Shown piece after piece: positions 15,762 to 22,831 of a stretch of 29,280 bases of DNA. The position numbers and the translations under genes are program-made. The notes beneath the pieces were generated by a model that searched no databases, had not been told where the DNA came from, and saw only the letters and a list, made by a program, of their open reading frames with translations. Location of the stretch: contig CALGII010000175.1 in assembly GCA_937915485.1 (NCBI GenBank), positions 1-29,280 on the forward strand, written 5' to 3'. Each line of letters begins with the position of its first letter. Position 1 is the stretch's first letter. Source of the DNA: an uncultured Ignavibacteriota bacterium (lineage in GTDB: Bacteria > Bacteroidota > Ignavibacteria > Tepidaquicellales > Tepidaquicellaceae).

Positions 15762-17641
15762 TTTAACAAATATTCCTTTGCTTTTGAGTTATCGGGATCC
15801 ATCTGTATCACGGTTTCGAATTCCGTTTTCGCCTTGTCAATATCCCCCGATTCGAAATATGCGGCGCCGAGTTTCAAGTGCGATTCAACCGTGCCCCCCG
15901 AGTAAGTGACGTATTTTTCGTACATCTTCACGCTTTCCTTATATGCCTTGTTGTCAAAATACGTGTCGCCGATGTCACGCACGAATTTCGCCCTGTCTAT
16001 TATTCCCTGCATCGAGTACAGGAAATACTCGAGCGACTCGGAGTAAAAACCCCTGTCGAGATAAAGTTTTCCCGTTATGAGATTCAGGAACCAGTTGTCC
16101 CTTCTGCTCTTGTACTTGCCGAAAACTTTTCTTACCGCGGGATTTATATTCGTGGTATCGGAGTTGTTTACCTTAATGTTTACTATATCCGCGAGCATGT
16201 CGTACGAAATGCTCCTGTTCATGTTTAATATCTTTGCTTCCACGTTCGACGGCAGACGGAACACCTTCCTTATAGGACTGTCGTCCAGCAAGTACGTATC
16301 GATGTACTTCTGAAAGAAGTACAGGGGTCCGAAAAGCAGCGTGTGCTTCAGCGCGTCCCTGCCGCTGTAAACATCTATGCAGTACGCCATCTGCGCCCCC
16401 ATCGAATGAAAATACATTTCGTTTACCCCGATGGCGAACATGCTGTCTATTACTTCCTGCATCGCCTTTTCGTCAATCGCTTTCATCGTTTTCCTGAACA
16501 GTATGAAATCCTTCTCGAGCAGCGCCGACGGCCTGTTCGAAAGAAGTATAGGAGCGATGTAGTTCGAAACCCCGTTGCTGTAAACTTCGTCAAGAAGGTT
16601 GTATATGGTCGTGTCCGCTCCCGTGTAAAGGTATTTCATCACATTTAATTGTATATCGTCCCTTTCGTCGAAAAACAGTTCACGAGTCAGATACTTCGTC
16701 AGAAGTTCGTAATCGTCCCCGAACCTGCTCAGGTCCATCAGTATTGAATTGTCCCTGTACCTCCATCCGCAGTTCCTGCTTCCGTAGAACATGTACACGC
16801 TGTTCTTGAAATCTATGTTCTCTGGAAAATAGAGCGACAACAGATAAGCGCTGTTCTCGAGTATGTTCTGCTCCTCCCTCTTTATCAGAGCGAGGCTCTT
16901 CCTGTACTCGTCGGAAAACTGCTCCACGTATCCGAAACACATGAATGCCAGCGGATTGCTGAGTATGTAAAGTTTTGTCAGCGGGTCGTTCCGCCTTACC
17001 TGCTTGAAACAGTTAATCAGGTCGTCCCGCGTAACGCACTTGTTGTCGAAATTCTCCATAAGGAATTTCATCTCGGGAATCGAAACAAGTTCGTTCTCGT
17101 CCGCTCCTCTCGTAAGCGCGTCGAGTATCGCGTCCGCGGCGTTGTAGTTGAAGGTTATCTGAACGTTAGTCTTCTTCAGTTCCGTTGACTTGATGATGAA
17201 CTTCCTGTCGCCGAACGGCTTTTTCTCCTCGCCGAAATTATCCCGTATGTTAGCGAGCAGCACAGCCGCCCTCACTATTCCCCCGAACGTTTCCGAAAAA
17301 TCTACATCCTTCATCGCGGGAAGGTATATTTCGAAAAATCTGCCCCGGTTCTTCGCGATGTCTTCGTTTATTACCTCGGGTAGGTCCCTCAACTGATTGA
17401 GAGAATCAAGTTTCGCGAGTTCGCGGAAGAGTATTCGCCCTTCCTCTATCCTGAACTCGTCGCGCAGGTATTTTATCTGCTCCTGAACCTGAAAGAGCCT
17501 TGACTGGTCGTCAATAAGAAGGTCAACCCAGTCCCAGTCTTTTTCGAAATCGAAATTGTATCTGTTTTGAGCGAATGTATCGGCAATGAATAAAAACAGA
17601 AGCGATACGGTCAATGACACAGCCGGTTTTAACGAATGCAT
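15758..17641 (-). CDS. Secreted DUF5700-like protein with C-terminal TPRs, probable pseudo-peptidase
   Basis: I chose the ATG at 17641 (MHSLKPAVSLTVSLLFLFIADTFAQ), which gives a signal peptide. A TTG three codons upstream is also possible. The central part resembles the putative zinc-peptidase family DUF5700: VYMFYGSRNCGWRYRDNSIL, MDLSRFGDDYELLTKYLTREL, FHSMGAQMAYCID and LLFGPLYFFQKYI. In that family a HExxH-type motif is expected after the MDLSxFG segment. Here the site reads TRELFFDE, so the metal ligands appear lost. The last 100 residues hold two to three TPR units (LEYFLYSMQ, YKESVKMYEKYV, IDKAKTEFETVIQMDPDN). The DUF5700 link is from memory of the pattern. The gene overlaps uvrB by 4 bp and follows clpS by 15 bp. 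Confidence 0.68.
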   Translation of the reverse strand: MHSLKPAVSLTVSLLFLFIADTFAQNRYNFDFEKDWDWVDLLIDDQSRLFQVQEQIKYLRDEFRIEEGRILFRELAKLDSLNQLRDLPEVINEDIAKNRGRFFEIYLPAMKDVDFSETFGGIVRAAVLLANIRDNFGEEKKPFGDRKFIIKSTELKKTNVQITFNYNAADAILDALTRGADENELVSIPEMKFLMENFDNKCVTRDDLINCFKQVRRNDPLTKLYILSNPLAFMCFGYVEQFSDEYRKSLALIKREEQNILENSAYLLSLYFPENIDFKNSVYMFYGSRNCGWRYRDNSILMDLSRFGDDYELLTKYLTRELFFDERDDIQLNVMKYLYTGADTTIYNLLDEVYSNGVSNYIAPILLSNRPSALLEKDFILFRKTMKAIDEKAMQEVIDSMFAIGVNEMYFHSMGAQMAYCIDVYSGRDALKHTLLFGPLYFFQKYIDTYLLDDSPIRKVFRLPSNVEAKILNMNRSISYDMLADIVNIKVNNSDTTNINPAVRKVFGKYKSRRDNWFLNLITGKLYLDRGFYSESLEYFLYSMQGIIDRAKFVRDIGDTYFDNKAYKESVKMYEKYVTYSGGTVESHLKLGAAYFESGDIDKAKTEFETVIQMDPDNSKAKEYLLK

Positions 17642-17656
17642 TAAGGACAAATTAGT

Positions 17657-17923
17657 TTATTTAATTTCCGTAATTAAATTTATTTCCCTCAACACTGAAT
17701 TAATTCTCGATAATTCACCATACCCCCCTGACTTTACTGTTGCTTTGCCCTTCGTGTGGGCGATTATCGCTATTTGCTCGCATTGTAGCACGTCAAATCC
17801 CGTCGCCTTCTGCAACTGGATTATTACCTCGTCCCAGAGATGGCTCGAGTTGAAAAGTATCAACTTTCTTAACTCGGGCGTGTCCACGCCGGTCGCGGAC
17901 GATTCCTTCTCTTTCGTTGACAT
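17657..17923 (-). CDS. clpS: ATP-dependent Clp protease adaptor ClpS
   Basis: The 88-residue protein matches ClpS over its core: RKLILFNSSHLWDEVIIQL replaces the usual LxxLYNDDxxxxxxV, followed by CEQIAIIAHTKGKATVKSG (family: xxxLxxHxxGxxxV) and a closing helix. ClpS delivers N-degron substrates to ClpA or ClpC. The acidic Asp pair that binds the substrate N-terminal amine in canonical ClpS (NDD) is replaced by NSS here, so N-degron recognition may be weakened or altered. The gene lies within a tight operon, 10 bp after dacB. Confidence 0.85.
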   Translation of the reverse strand: MSTKEKESSATGVDTPELRKLILFNSSHLWDEVIIQLQKATGFDVLQCEQIAIIAHTKGKATVKSGGYGELSRINSVLREINLITEIK

Positions 17924-17933
17924 TCTGCAATTT

Positions 17934-19160
17934 TTAATTTCTCGAAAATCCGCACAGGTATGCGCACATCACGTCCTGCGCGTTTCTGTACTGCTCCCAG
18001 TTCGCTCCCTTGAAACCGTTCATCGCTATGTAAAAAATCAGCGGCTCGCTGTCGCGCGTTATCGCGTAACCCGTAAGCGTGCTTACCCCGTTTATCGAAC
18101 CCGTCTTCGCGTGAATGTTCTTCTCCGCCTCGGTTCCTATCATTCTCTTTTTAAGCGTGCCGTCCACTCCCGATACGGGAAGCGAATAATAGAACACGTT
18201 GAATATCTTTTCCTGGTCAAAAAGATATTTTAATAATTGTATCATGACGTTTGACGTAACGTAGTTGTACCTCGTCAGTCCCGAACCCTCAAGTATCTCG
18301 TACTCGCCGCGCGATATTCCGAGCGAACTCATCAGGTCCGTAACAGCGTCAGTGCCCTTTTCAAGCGTGCCGGGCGCGCCTTTGTACACCGCGCCGACAA
18401 CTTTAAAAATCGTGATTGCCGAATGATTGTCGCTCGGCTTGTTCATGCTCGCGAGAACCTCGTCCATAGAGTGAGTAATGCGCGCGATTTCCTTAGGCGA
18501 ATCGGGCGTAACTCCCGAGACTATTATTCCGTCAAGTTTTACGTTCTTTAATTCAAGTTCGGACTGCAGGAAATTCGCCGCCTCGACCGCCGCGTCAAGC
18601 CTGCTCGCGTTCTTGTCGAAACTCAGCGCGTTCACGTACGGCCAGTACTGAAGCCTCGTATCACCCGAATAATAATCCGCGAGCCCGAAATGCTTGCTGT
18701 CAAGATACGAATCGTCGTATACTATGTTGCCCGTTATCTCCCTCACGTTCTTCGAAAGAAACGCTTTGATTAGTTTCACGAGGTCCGTGCTCTTGAAATC
18801 TGGGTCGCCGAAACCCTTTAAATACAGGTTCCCGTTTATTACCCCGTCCGACAAATCCCTGTCGTCCGTGTACAGTATAGTCTTGAATTCGTAACCCGCG
18901 CCGAGATACTCCAGCGCGATTGCGCTCGTTATAACCTTCGTTATCGAAGCGGGTATCATCTTAGCCGCGGGCCTGTACTCGTAAAGCAGGTCGTATTTTG
19001 TACCGCTCACTACCTGTACCGATACGTCGCAGTTCATCGTCTTTATAAGATTATCCATGCTCTCTTTAAGTTCCGCGATTCTGTCCTTTTCGCCCGCCGC
19101 GGCGAACGAAGGAATTACGAAACACAACAACAATAATATTTCTTTCTTCAGTAATTTCAT
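17934..19160 (-). CDS. dacB: D-alanyl-D-alanine carboxypeptidase/endopeptidase, PBP4 type (S13)
   Basis: The 408-residue protein has a signal peptide (MKLLKKEILLLLCFVIPSFAAA) and the three penicillin-binding active-site motifs: SxxK as SITK (Ser72, Lys75), SxN as SDN (about 240), and KTG (about 350). The spacing between SxxK and SxN is long, as expected for the S13 family with its inserted domains. It trims or cleaves cross-links of peptidoglycan in the periplasm. Its ATG immediately follows the Nudix gene's stop with no spacer, so they are co-transcribed. Confidence 0.93.
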   Translation of the reverse strand: MKLLKKEILLLLCFVIPSFAAAGEKDRIAELKESMDNLIKTMNCDVSVQVVSGTKYDLLYEYRPAAKMIPASITKVITSAIALEYLGAGYEFKTILYTDDRDLSDGVINGNLYLKGFGDPDFKSTDLVKLIKAFLSKNVREITGNIVYDDSYLDSKHFGLADYYSGDTRLQYWPYVNALSFDKNASRLDAAVEAANFLQSELELKNVKLDGIIVSGVTPDSPKEIARITHSMDEVLASMNKPSDNHSAITIFKVVGAVYKGAPGTLEKGTDAVTDLMSSLGISRGEYEILEGSGLTRYNYVTSNVMIQLLKYLFDQEKIFNVFYYSLPVSGVDGTLKKRMIGTEAEKNIHAKTGSINGVSTLTGYAITRDSEPLIFYIAMNGFKGANWEQYRNAQDVMCAYLCGFSRN

Positions 19161-19592
19161 CTATGAATAATCTTCTATTATTTTAAACGCTTTTCTTAAA
19201 ATTCTCTTTGATTCCTTGAATGTAAGCCGTTCAGCCGCCTTGTCGTACGTGCACCACCTGTAGTTGAGTATCTCCCTGCCGTCTATCTTCACTTTTACGG
19301 TTTCCGTTTCCGCTATGTAATAATCAACAATCTTGTGTATGGTTACGGTTTCTTTCCTGAACGAATAATCGTCGCGGAGAAGAACTTTTCTCCTTAAAAA
19401 ATCTATTTTCCTTATGCCCGTCTCTTCGCGCAGTTCCCTCACTGCAGTGTCTATCGGCTTCTCGCCCTTTTCAATGTGCCCCTTCGGGAATCCCCAGTGA
19501 CCCTGATGCTGCTTGATAAGCAGAAATTTGATTGAGCGCGGAAACCTGCTGTACACGATAATTCCGACCGAATGATTATGCTTTATCTTCAA
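19161..19592 (-). CDS. Nudix hydrolase, dinucleoside-polyphosphate type
   Basis: The 143-residue protein contains a complete Nudix box at residues 38-60 matching Gx5Ex7REUxEExGU (GHIEKGE...RELREETGI). The fold around it, with GIIVYSR at the start, GHWGFPKGH before the box and YRWCTYDKA after, resembles bis(5'-nucleosyl)-tetraphosphatase (Ap4A hydrolase)-like enzymes. The substrate is inferred. Its start lies 17 bp inside the mazG gene, so the two nucleotide house-cleaning enzymes are translated from overlapping frames. Confidence 0.9.
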   Translation of the reverse strand: MKIKHNHSVGIIVYSRFPRSIKFLLIKQHQGHWGFPKGHIEKGEKPIDTAVRELREETGIRKIDFLRRKVLLRDDYSFRKETVTIHKIVDYYIAETETVKVKIDGREILNYRWCTYDKAAERLTFKESKRILRKAFKIIEDYS

Positions 19593-20379
19593 TATTGTTT
19601 CCTTTGTTTTTTACGCTGTTCCAGACGGCGTCCATTTCCTCGAGCGTCATGCTCTCGGGCTCTATGTTCCGCGACTTCGCGTATTTCTCGATTTCCCTGA
19701 ACCTGTACGAAAATTTCTCAATCGTCCTTCTTAAGGCGTCCTCGGGATTTATTTTCATGAACCTCGCGTAATTCACGATTGAAAAAAGCACGTCGCCGAA
19801 CTCGTCCTCCAGTTTCTCATGAGTCTCGTTCTTTTCCATGTTCTCCCTTAACTCGCCGACCTCTTCGAGTATCTTTTCGTACACGGGCTTGTGGTCCTTC
19901 CAGTCGAAACCTACCTTCGCCGCTTTTTCCTGTATCCTGTAAGCGCGGAATAAAGCGGGAAGTTCCGCAGGAACCCCGTCCAGCACGGATTCCCGGCCTT
20001 CCTTCTTCTTCAGCCTTTCCCAGTTTGTCTTGACTTCCTCGCTCCCGCTTACCTTCACGTCTCCGAATATGTGCGGATGCCTCTGTATCAACTTCTTTGT
20101 TTCGTGCTCAAGCACTTCAGTCAGGTCGAATATCCCCGCCTCCTCTCCCATTACTCCGTGTATAACAACCTGTAGCATCAGGTCGCCGAGTTCCTTCCTT
20201 AACTCCGTCATGTCGTTGTTGTCAATCGCTTCGAGCACTTCGTACGATTCTTCAAGCAGGCATCTCCTTAAACTCGAATGCGTCTGCTCCCTGTCCCACG
20301 GACACTCCTTCCTTAATTTCCTGACAATATTAACAAACTCAAGAAATTCTTCGCTAAGTTTTCTGTCTTTCTCCGTCAA
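19576..20379 (-). CDS. mazG: Nucleoside triphosphate pyrophosphohydrolase MazG
   Basis: This 267-residue protein has the tandem MazG layout. The first domain carries ECPWDREQTHSSLRRCLLEESYEVLEAID and KELGDLMLQVVIHG, with the EExxE and ExxD metal-binding sets. The linker HPHIFGDVKV and the second domain (KILEEVGELRENM, EDEFGDVLFSIVNYARF) follow. It hydrolyses non-canonical and canonical NTPs to NMP and pyrophosphate. The start is TTG at 20379. Upstream in frame there is a TGA without any ATG. It is the first gene of a seven-gene minus-strand operon. Confidence 0.95.
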   Translation of the reverse strand: MTEKDRKLSEEFLEFVNIVRKLRKECPWDREQTHSSLRRCLLEESYEVLEAIDNNDMTELRKELGDLMLQVVIHGVMGEEAGIFDLTEVLEHETKKLIQRHPHIFGDVKVSGSEEVKTNWERLKKKEGRESVLDGVPAELPALFRAYRIQEKAAKVGFDWKDHKPVYEKILEEVGELRENMEKNETHEKLEDEFGDVLFSIVNYARFMKINPEDALRRTIEKFSYRFREIEKYAKSRNIEPESMTLEEMDAVWNSVKNKGNNIEDKA

Positions 20380-20467
20380 TATATTTTCAGCATTTAATCA
20401 TTTGTATATTGTATTCATATTACTAAATTACTATAAGTTATTCAATTTAAAAACGTTTCAAATCCAT
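20380..20467. promoter_or_regulatory. Divergent promoter region between mazG and thpR
   Basis: This 88-bp AT-rich spacer must serve both divergent genes. On the plus strand TTTG at 20401-20404 and TAAATTAC at 20424-20431 are 19 bases apart, the spacing of the Bacteroidota -33/-7 promoter (TTTG, TAnnTTTG), but the second box is only a partial match. No Shine-Dalgarno is seen before either gene. Confidence 0.35.
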
Positions 20468-21028
20468 ATGATTAGAGCATTCCTGTCGCTTAATCTTGAC
20501 GCCGGAGCAAAAAGCAGGCTTAAGACACTTCAGAATGAAGTCAAAGAAATTATGGGACCCGAATCATCGCGCTGTATCAAATGGGAGAACATACATAATT
20601 CACACATAACTTTATTCTTTCTCGGCGACACCGAAGAAAAAACCTCGGACAGCATTCGCGCCGAACTCCGCGAAAAAATAACGGGCGCGGCGGGAGAAAT
20701 TTCTCTCGAATATTCGGGAGTGTCCGCCTTCCCCGGCGCGAAAAATCCCCGCGTGATTATCGCCGCTCTCAAAAGCCGCGATAATAAAATCTATGAACTT
20801 AATAAAAATACCGCGGACATACTCGATGCCTACGGTTTCAAACAGGATAAGAAATTCAATCCGCACCTCACGCTCGGAAGAGTCAGACGCGAATCTCGCG
20901 TTTACCTTCCCGATTTCAGCAATATTGACTTCGATTTATTATTGAATTTTAAGGAACTAATATTCAATAAAAGTGTTTTATCCTCAAAAGGGGCTGAACA
21001 TTTTATTCTCGAAAAGTTTAGGTTGTAA
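20468..21028 (+). CDS. thpR: RNA 2',3'-cyclic phosphodiesterase (2'-5' RNA ligase family)
   Basis: The ATG at 20468 opens MIRAFLSLNLD, the normal start of this family. The frame is open further upstream but runs antisense to mazG and has no support. The 186-residue protein has both HxTL motifs, HITL (His46, Thr48) and HLTL (His133, Thr135), at the usual spacing, plus FLGDT and FPGAKNPRVI. ThpR opens 2',3'-cyclic phosphate RNA ends. It is a monocistronic unit, convergent with the aminotransferase. Confidence 0.92.
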   Translation: MIRAFLSLNLDAGAKSRLKTLQNEVKEIMGPESSRCIKWENIHNSHITLFFLGDTEEKTSDSIRAELREKITGAAGEISLEYSGVSAFPGAKNPRVIIAALKSRDNKIYELNKNTADILDAYGFKQDKKFNPHLTLGRVRRESRVYLPDFSNIDFDLLLNFKELIFNKSVLSSKGAEHFILEKFRL

Positions 21029-21039
21029 TTTTGGGGCAT

Positions 21040-21078
21040 AAAAAAAGACAGATGCTTCAAGGAGGAAAAGCATCTGTC
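21040..21078 (-). terminator. Rho-independent terminator of the aminotransferase gene
   Basis: Bases 21047-21057 (GACAGATGCTT) pair perfectly with 21068-21078 around a 10-base loop. Read on the minus strand, the 11-bp stem is followed by a T-run (complement of the A-tract at 21040-21046). On the plus strand no T-run follows, so it serves the minus-strand gene, about 78 bases after its stop. Confidence 0.82.
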
Positions 21079-21081
21079 AAT

Positions 21082-21136
21082 AAGGAGGAGAACAATAAAA
21101 ATGAAAAACAACAATTGTAACTTAAAGATTTTTTAG
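21082..21136 (+). CDS. Mini-ORF with a strong ribosome binding site (uncertain)
   Basis: AAGGAGGAG at 21082-21090 stands 10 bases before an ATG at 21101 that opens an 11-codon frame (MKNNNCNLKIF) closed by TAG at 21134-21136. The Shine-Dalgarno is stronger than at almost any other gene in the window. The peptide has no known relative. It may be a leader peptide, the decayed start of a lost gene, or chance. It lies between two convergent genes and partly inside the 3' end of the aminotransferase transcript. Confidence 0.25.
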
Positions 21137-21155
21137 TCTTTTTTCCATACCAAAA

Positions 21156-22586
21156 TTATTCCACAACTACTTTTTTTGAGTACTCTCTGTGGAATGTTTT
21201 CATCCGCTCGACGAGCGATAAAATGTCCTTTCTCGGCGGCAGTATGGTAGTCCTGAAATGCATCGTGTTCGGCATCTGTCCGAATCCCGAGCCTGGTACA
21301 ACGCATATTCCCGTTTCTTCGAGAAGCGCCATGCAGTAATCAAAATCCCTCTTCGCGTCGTACGCGTACAGTTCGTCAACCGTCATCTTGCTTACGTCAA
21401 CTCCCTTTTTATGCGGAAGTTCGAACTTTACGAATGCGTACATCGCTCCGTGCGGAACCTCGCACTCCATCCCGTCAATCGCGTTGAGCCCTTCGCCGAG
21501 AACTCTTGACTTGTACTTGAGGTCGTTAAGAATTCCGTCACGCTCTTTTTTGTAAAGTTCGTAACTCTCGTCGCCGGGTTTCGGAGGCGCGACCATCAGA
21601 TATGTTACTATCTGTCCGTCAACGTTCGAGCAAAGACCGACCGACTGAAGTTTTACCAACTGCTCGTAAACTTCGTCCGCCATGTTCCTTACTTCGAAAT
21701 ATCCGCCCCTGTGCCCGCATTCGCCGAGGAATCCCTTCGACACCGAATGAAAACTGAACAGCGTAACTTCCTTCTCGCCCATGTCGTGCATCGCCTTCGC
21801 GAACGAAACGAATTTTATCCCTTCGAGATATACGTTTTCCTGATACACTTCGTCCGCGAGAAGAACGAGATTGTATTTTTTCGCGAACCTGATTATCATT
21901 TCCATGTTGTCTTTCGAAAGCACCGCGCCCGTCGGATTTCCGGGATTTATAACGGCTATCGCCACGGGATTAATTCCCTTCGCTTTCGCTTCCCTGATGC
22001 TGTCCTCGAGTATTTTTTCGTTCAACTGCCACGAATTGCTTTCGTCGAGAAAATATCCGATTTGTTTCGCGCCGTAAAGTGTGAGAGTGGCGCTGTACAG
22101 AGGATACTGCGGAATCGGAATCATCACGCCGTCATTGCCGCCTTTAAGCATCATCGTGAGCGCCGCCTGCACGCCCTTGCTCGCCCCGTCCGTAAGAACT
22201 ATCCTGTTCTTGTCCGCGGGTATGCCGTCCCTCTTCGTAATGAATTCCGCGACAGCGTCCCTTATGAACGCTATGCCCGAACTCACGGTGTATGCGCCCG
22301 TTCCCGTCGGATTCTTTTCCATTATCATCTTCGCTCTCGCCATCACGTCGGCGGGATAAATTTTCTTAGCGTCTGGATTGTTTATAAGTTCGGGGTATTC
22401 GAGAACCGAAAGCACCTGCCTTATGAATGTTACCGGCTTCTGCTTCAATGCCTGCGGATTTCCTATGTTGCAGTATATTATCTTCCTGCCCTGCTCTTCA
22501 AGTTCCTGCGCTCTGGCTACAATCTTGCCCCTTACGGCGTACTGCGCCTGAATGAGATTAGGGTTCACGTCTTTAATGGTCATCAT
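21156..22586 (-). CDS. PLP-dependent aminotransferase, alanine-aminotransferase-like
   Basis: The 476-residue fold-type I enzyme starts MMTIKDVNPNLIQAQYAVRG (either ATG possible) and includes CNIGNPQALKQKP, TDGASKGVQAAL, NPGNPTGAVL, LLADEVYQEN (PLP-ring Asp) and SFHSVSKGFLGECGHRGGY, where the Lys is the PLP Schiff-base residue. The terminal HFRTTILPP contains the Arg that binds the substrate carboxylate. The long form and the FLGECGHRGGYFE segment fit eukaryote-like alanine/glutamate-pyruvate transaminases found in this phylum. It links alanine and glutamate with pyruvate and 2-oxoglutarate; exact specificity is inferred. Confidence 0.92.
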   Translation of the reverse strand: MMTIKDVNPNLIQAQYAVRGKIVARAQELEEQGRKIIYCNIGNPQALKQKPVTFIRQVLSVLEYPELINNPDAKKIYPADVMARAKMIMEKNPTGTGAYTVSSGIAFIRDAVAEFITKRDGIPADKNRIVLTDGASKGVQAALTMMLKGGNDGVMIPIPQYPLYSATLTLYGAKQIGYFLDESNSWQLNEKILEDSIREAKAKGINPVAIAVINPGNPTGAVLSKDNMEMIIRFAKKYNLVLLADEVYQENVYLEGIKFVSFAKAMHDMGEKEVTLFSFHSVSKGFLGECGHRGGYFEVRNMADEVYEQLVKLQSVGLCSNVDGQIVTYLMVAPPKPGDESYELYKKERDGILNDLKYKSRVLGEGLNAIDGMECEVPHGAMYAFVKFELPHKKGVDVSKMTVDELYAYDAKRDFDYCMALLEETGICVVPGSGFGQMPNTMHFRTTILPPRKDILSLVERMKTFHREYSKKVVVE

Positions 22587-22831
22587 AAATTTGAGGTTTT
22601 GTGTACTGTAAAAATAACCTTTACAGGTCTGTTTTTAAAGTATAAACGGACGGGTGTAACCGGGCAAATCATCATCCACGAATTAATATCTTAATCGCTT
22701 AATAATCGAAGGACGCGGAATCCAAAATCCCTTATGGGAAAATATTAAAATCCTTATGGAAAATAAGAAGCAGGAATGCCCGCGGGCATCCCTGCTGACT
22801 AATAAATTACTTTCAATAACTTTGTATGTCG
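22587..22831 (-). promoter_or_regulatory. Intergenic region upstream of the aminotransferase
   Basis: This 245-bp stretch contains the terminator of the upstream peptidase gene (22764-22795) and, closer to the aminotransferase, an AT-rich promoter region. Two TCC(C)TTAT(G)GGA mini-palindromes lie at 22728-22739 and 22751-22760. No gene is seen. Confidence 0.4.
22760..22795 (-). terminator. Rho-independent terminator of the metallopeptidase-like gene
   Basis: Bases 22770-22780 pair with 22785-22795 (GCAGGAATGCC against GGCATCCCTGC). The one A-C mismatch on the plus strand becomes a G-U wobble on the minus strand, where the stem is followed by TTCTTATTTTCC. It is about 37 bases after the stop of the minus-strand gene. 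Confidence 0.82.

Noticed and set aside
20030..20467. Open frame in phase with thpR extending about 145 codons upstream on the plus strand
   Set aside because: It runs antisense to the well-supported mazG gene, has Ser/Leu-rich low-quality sequence, and the thpR family starts at the ATG at 20468.
21047..21078. The same hairpin as terminator for thpR on the plus strand
   Set aside because: The plus strand lacks a T-run after the stem, whereas the minus strand has one, so it belongs to the aminotransferase. Weak two-way use is not excluded.
21711..22694. 327-codon open frame on the plus strand opposite the aminotransferase
   Set aside because: The Arg/His-rich translation is typical of an antisense shadow, and the minus-strand gene has all active-site motifs.
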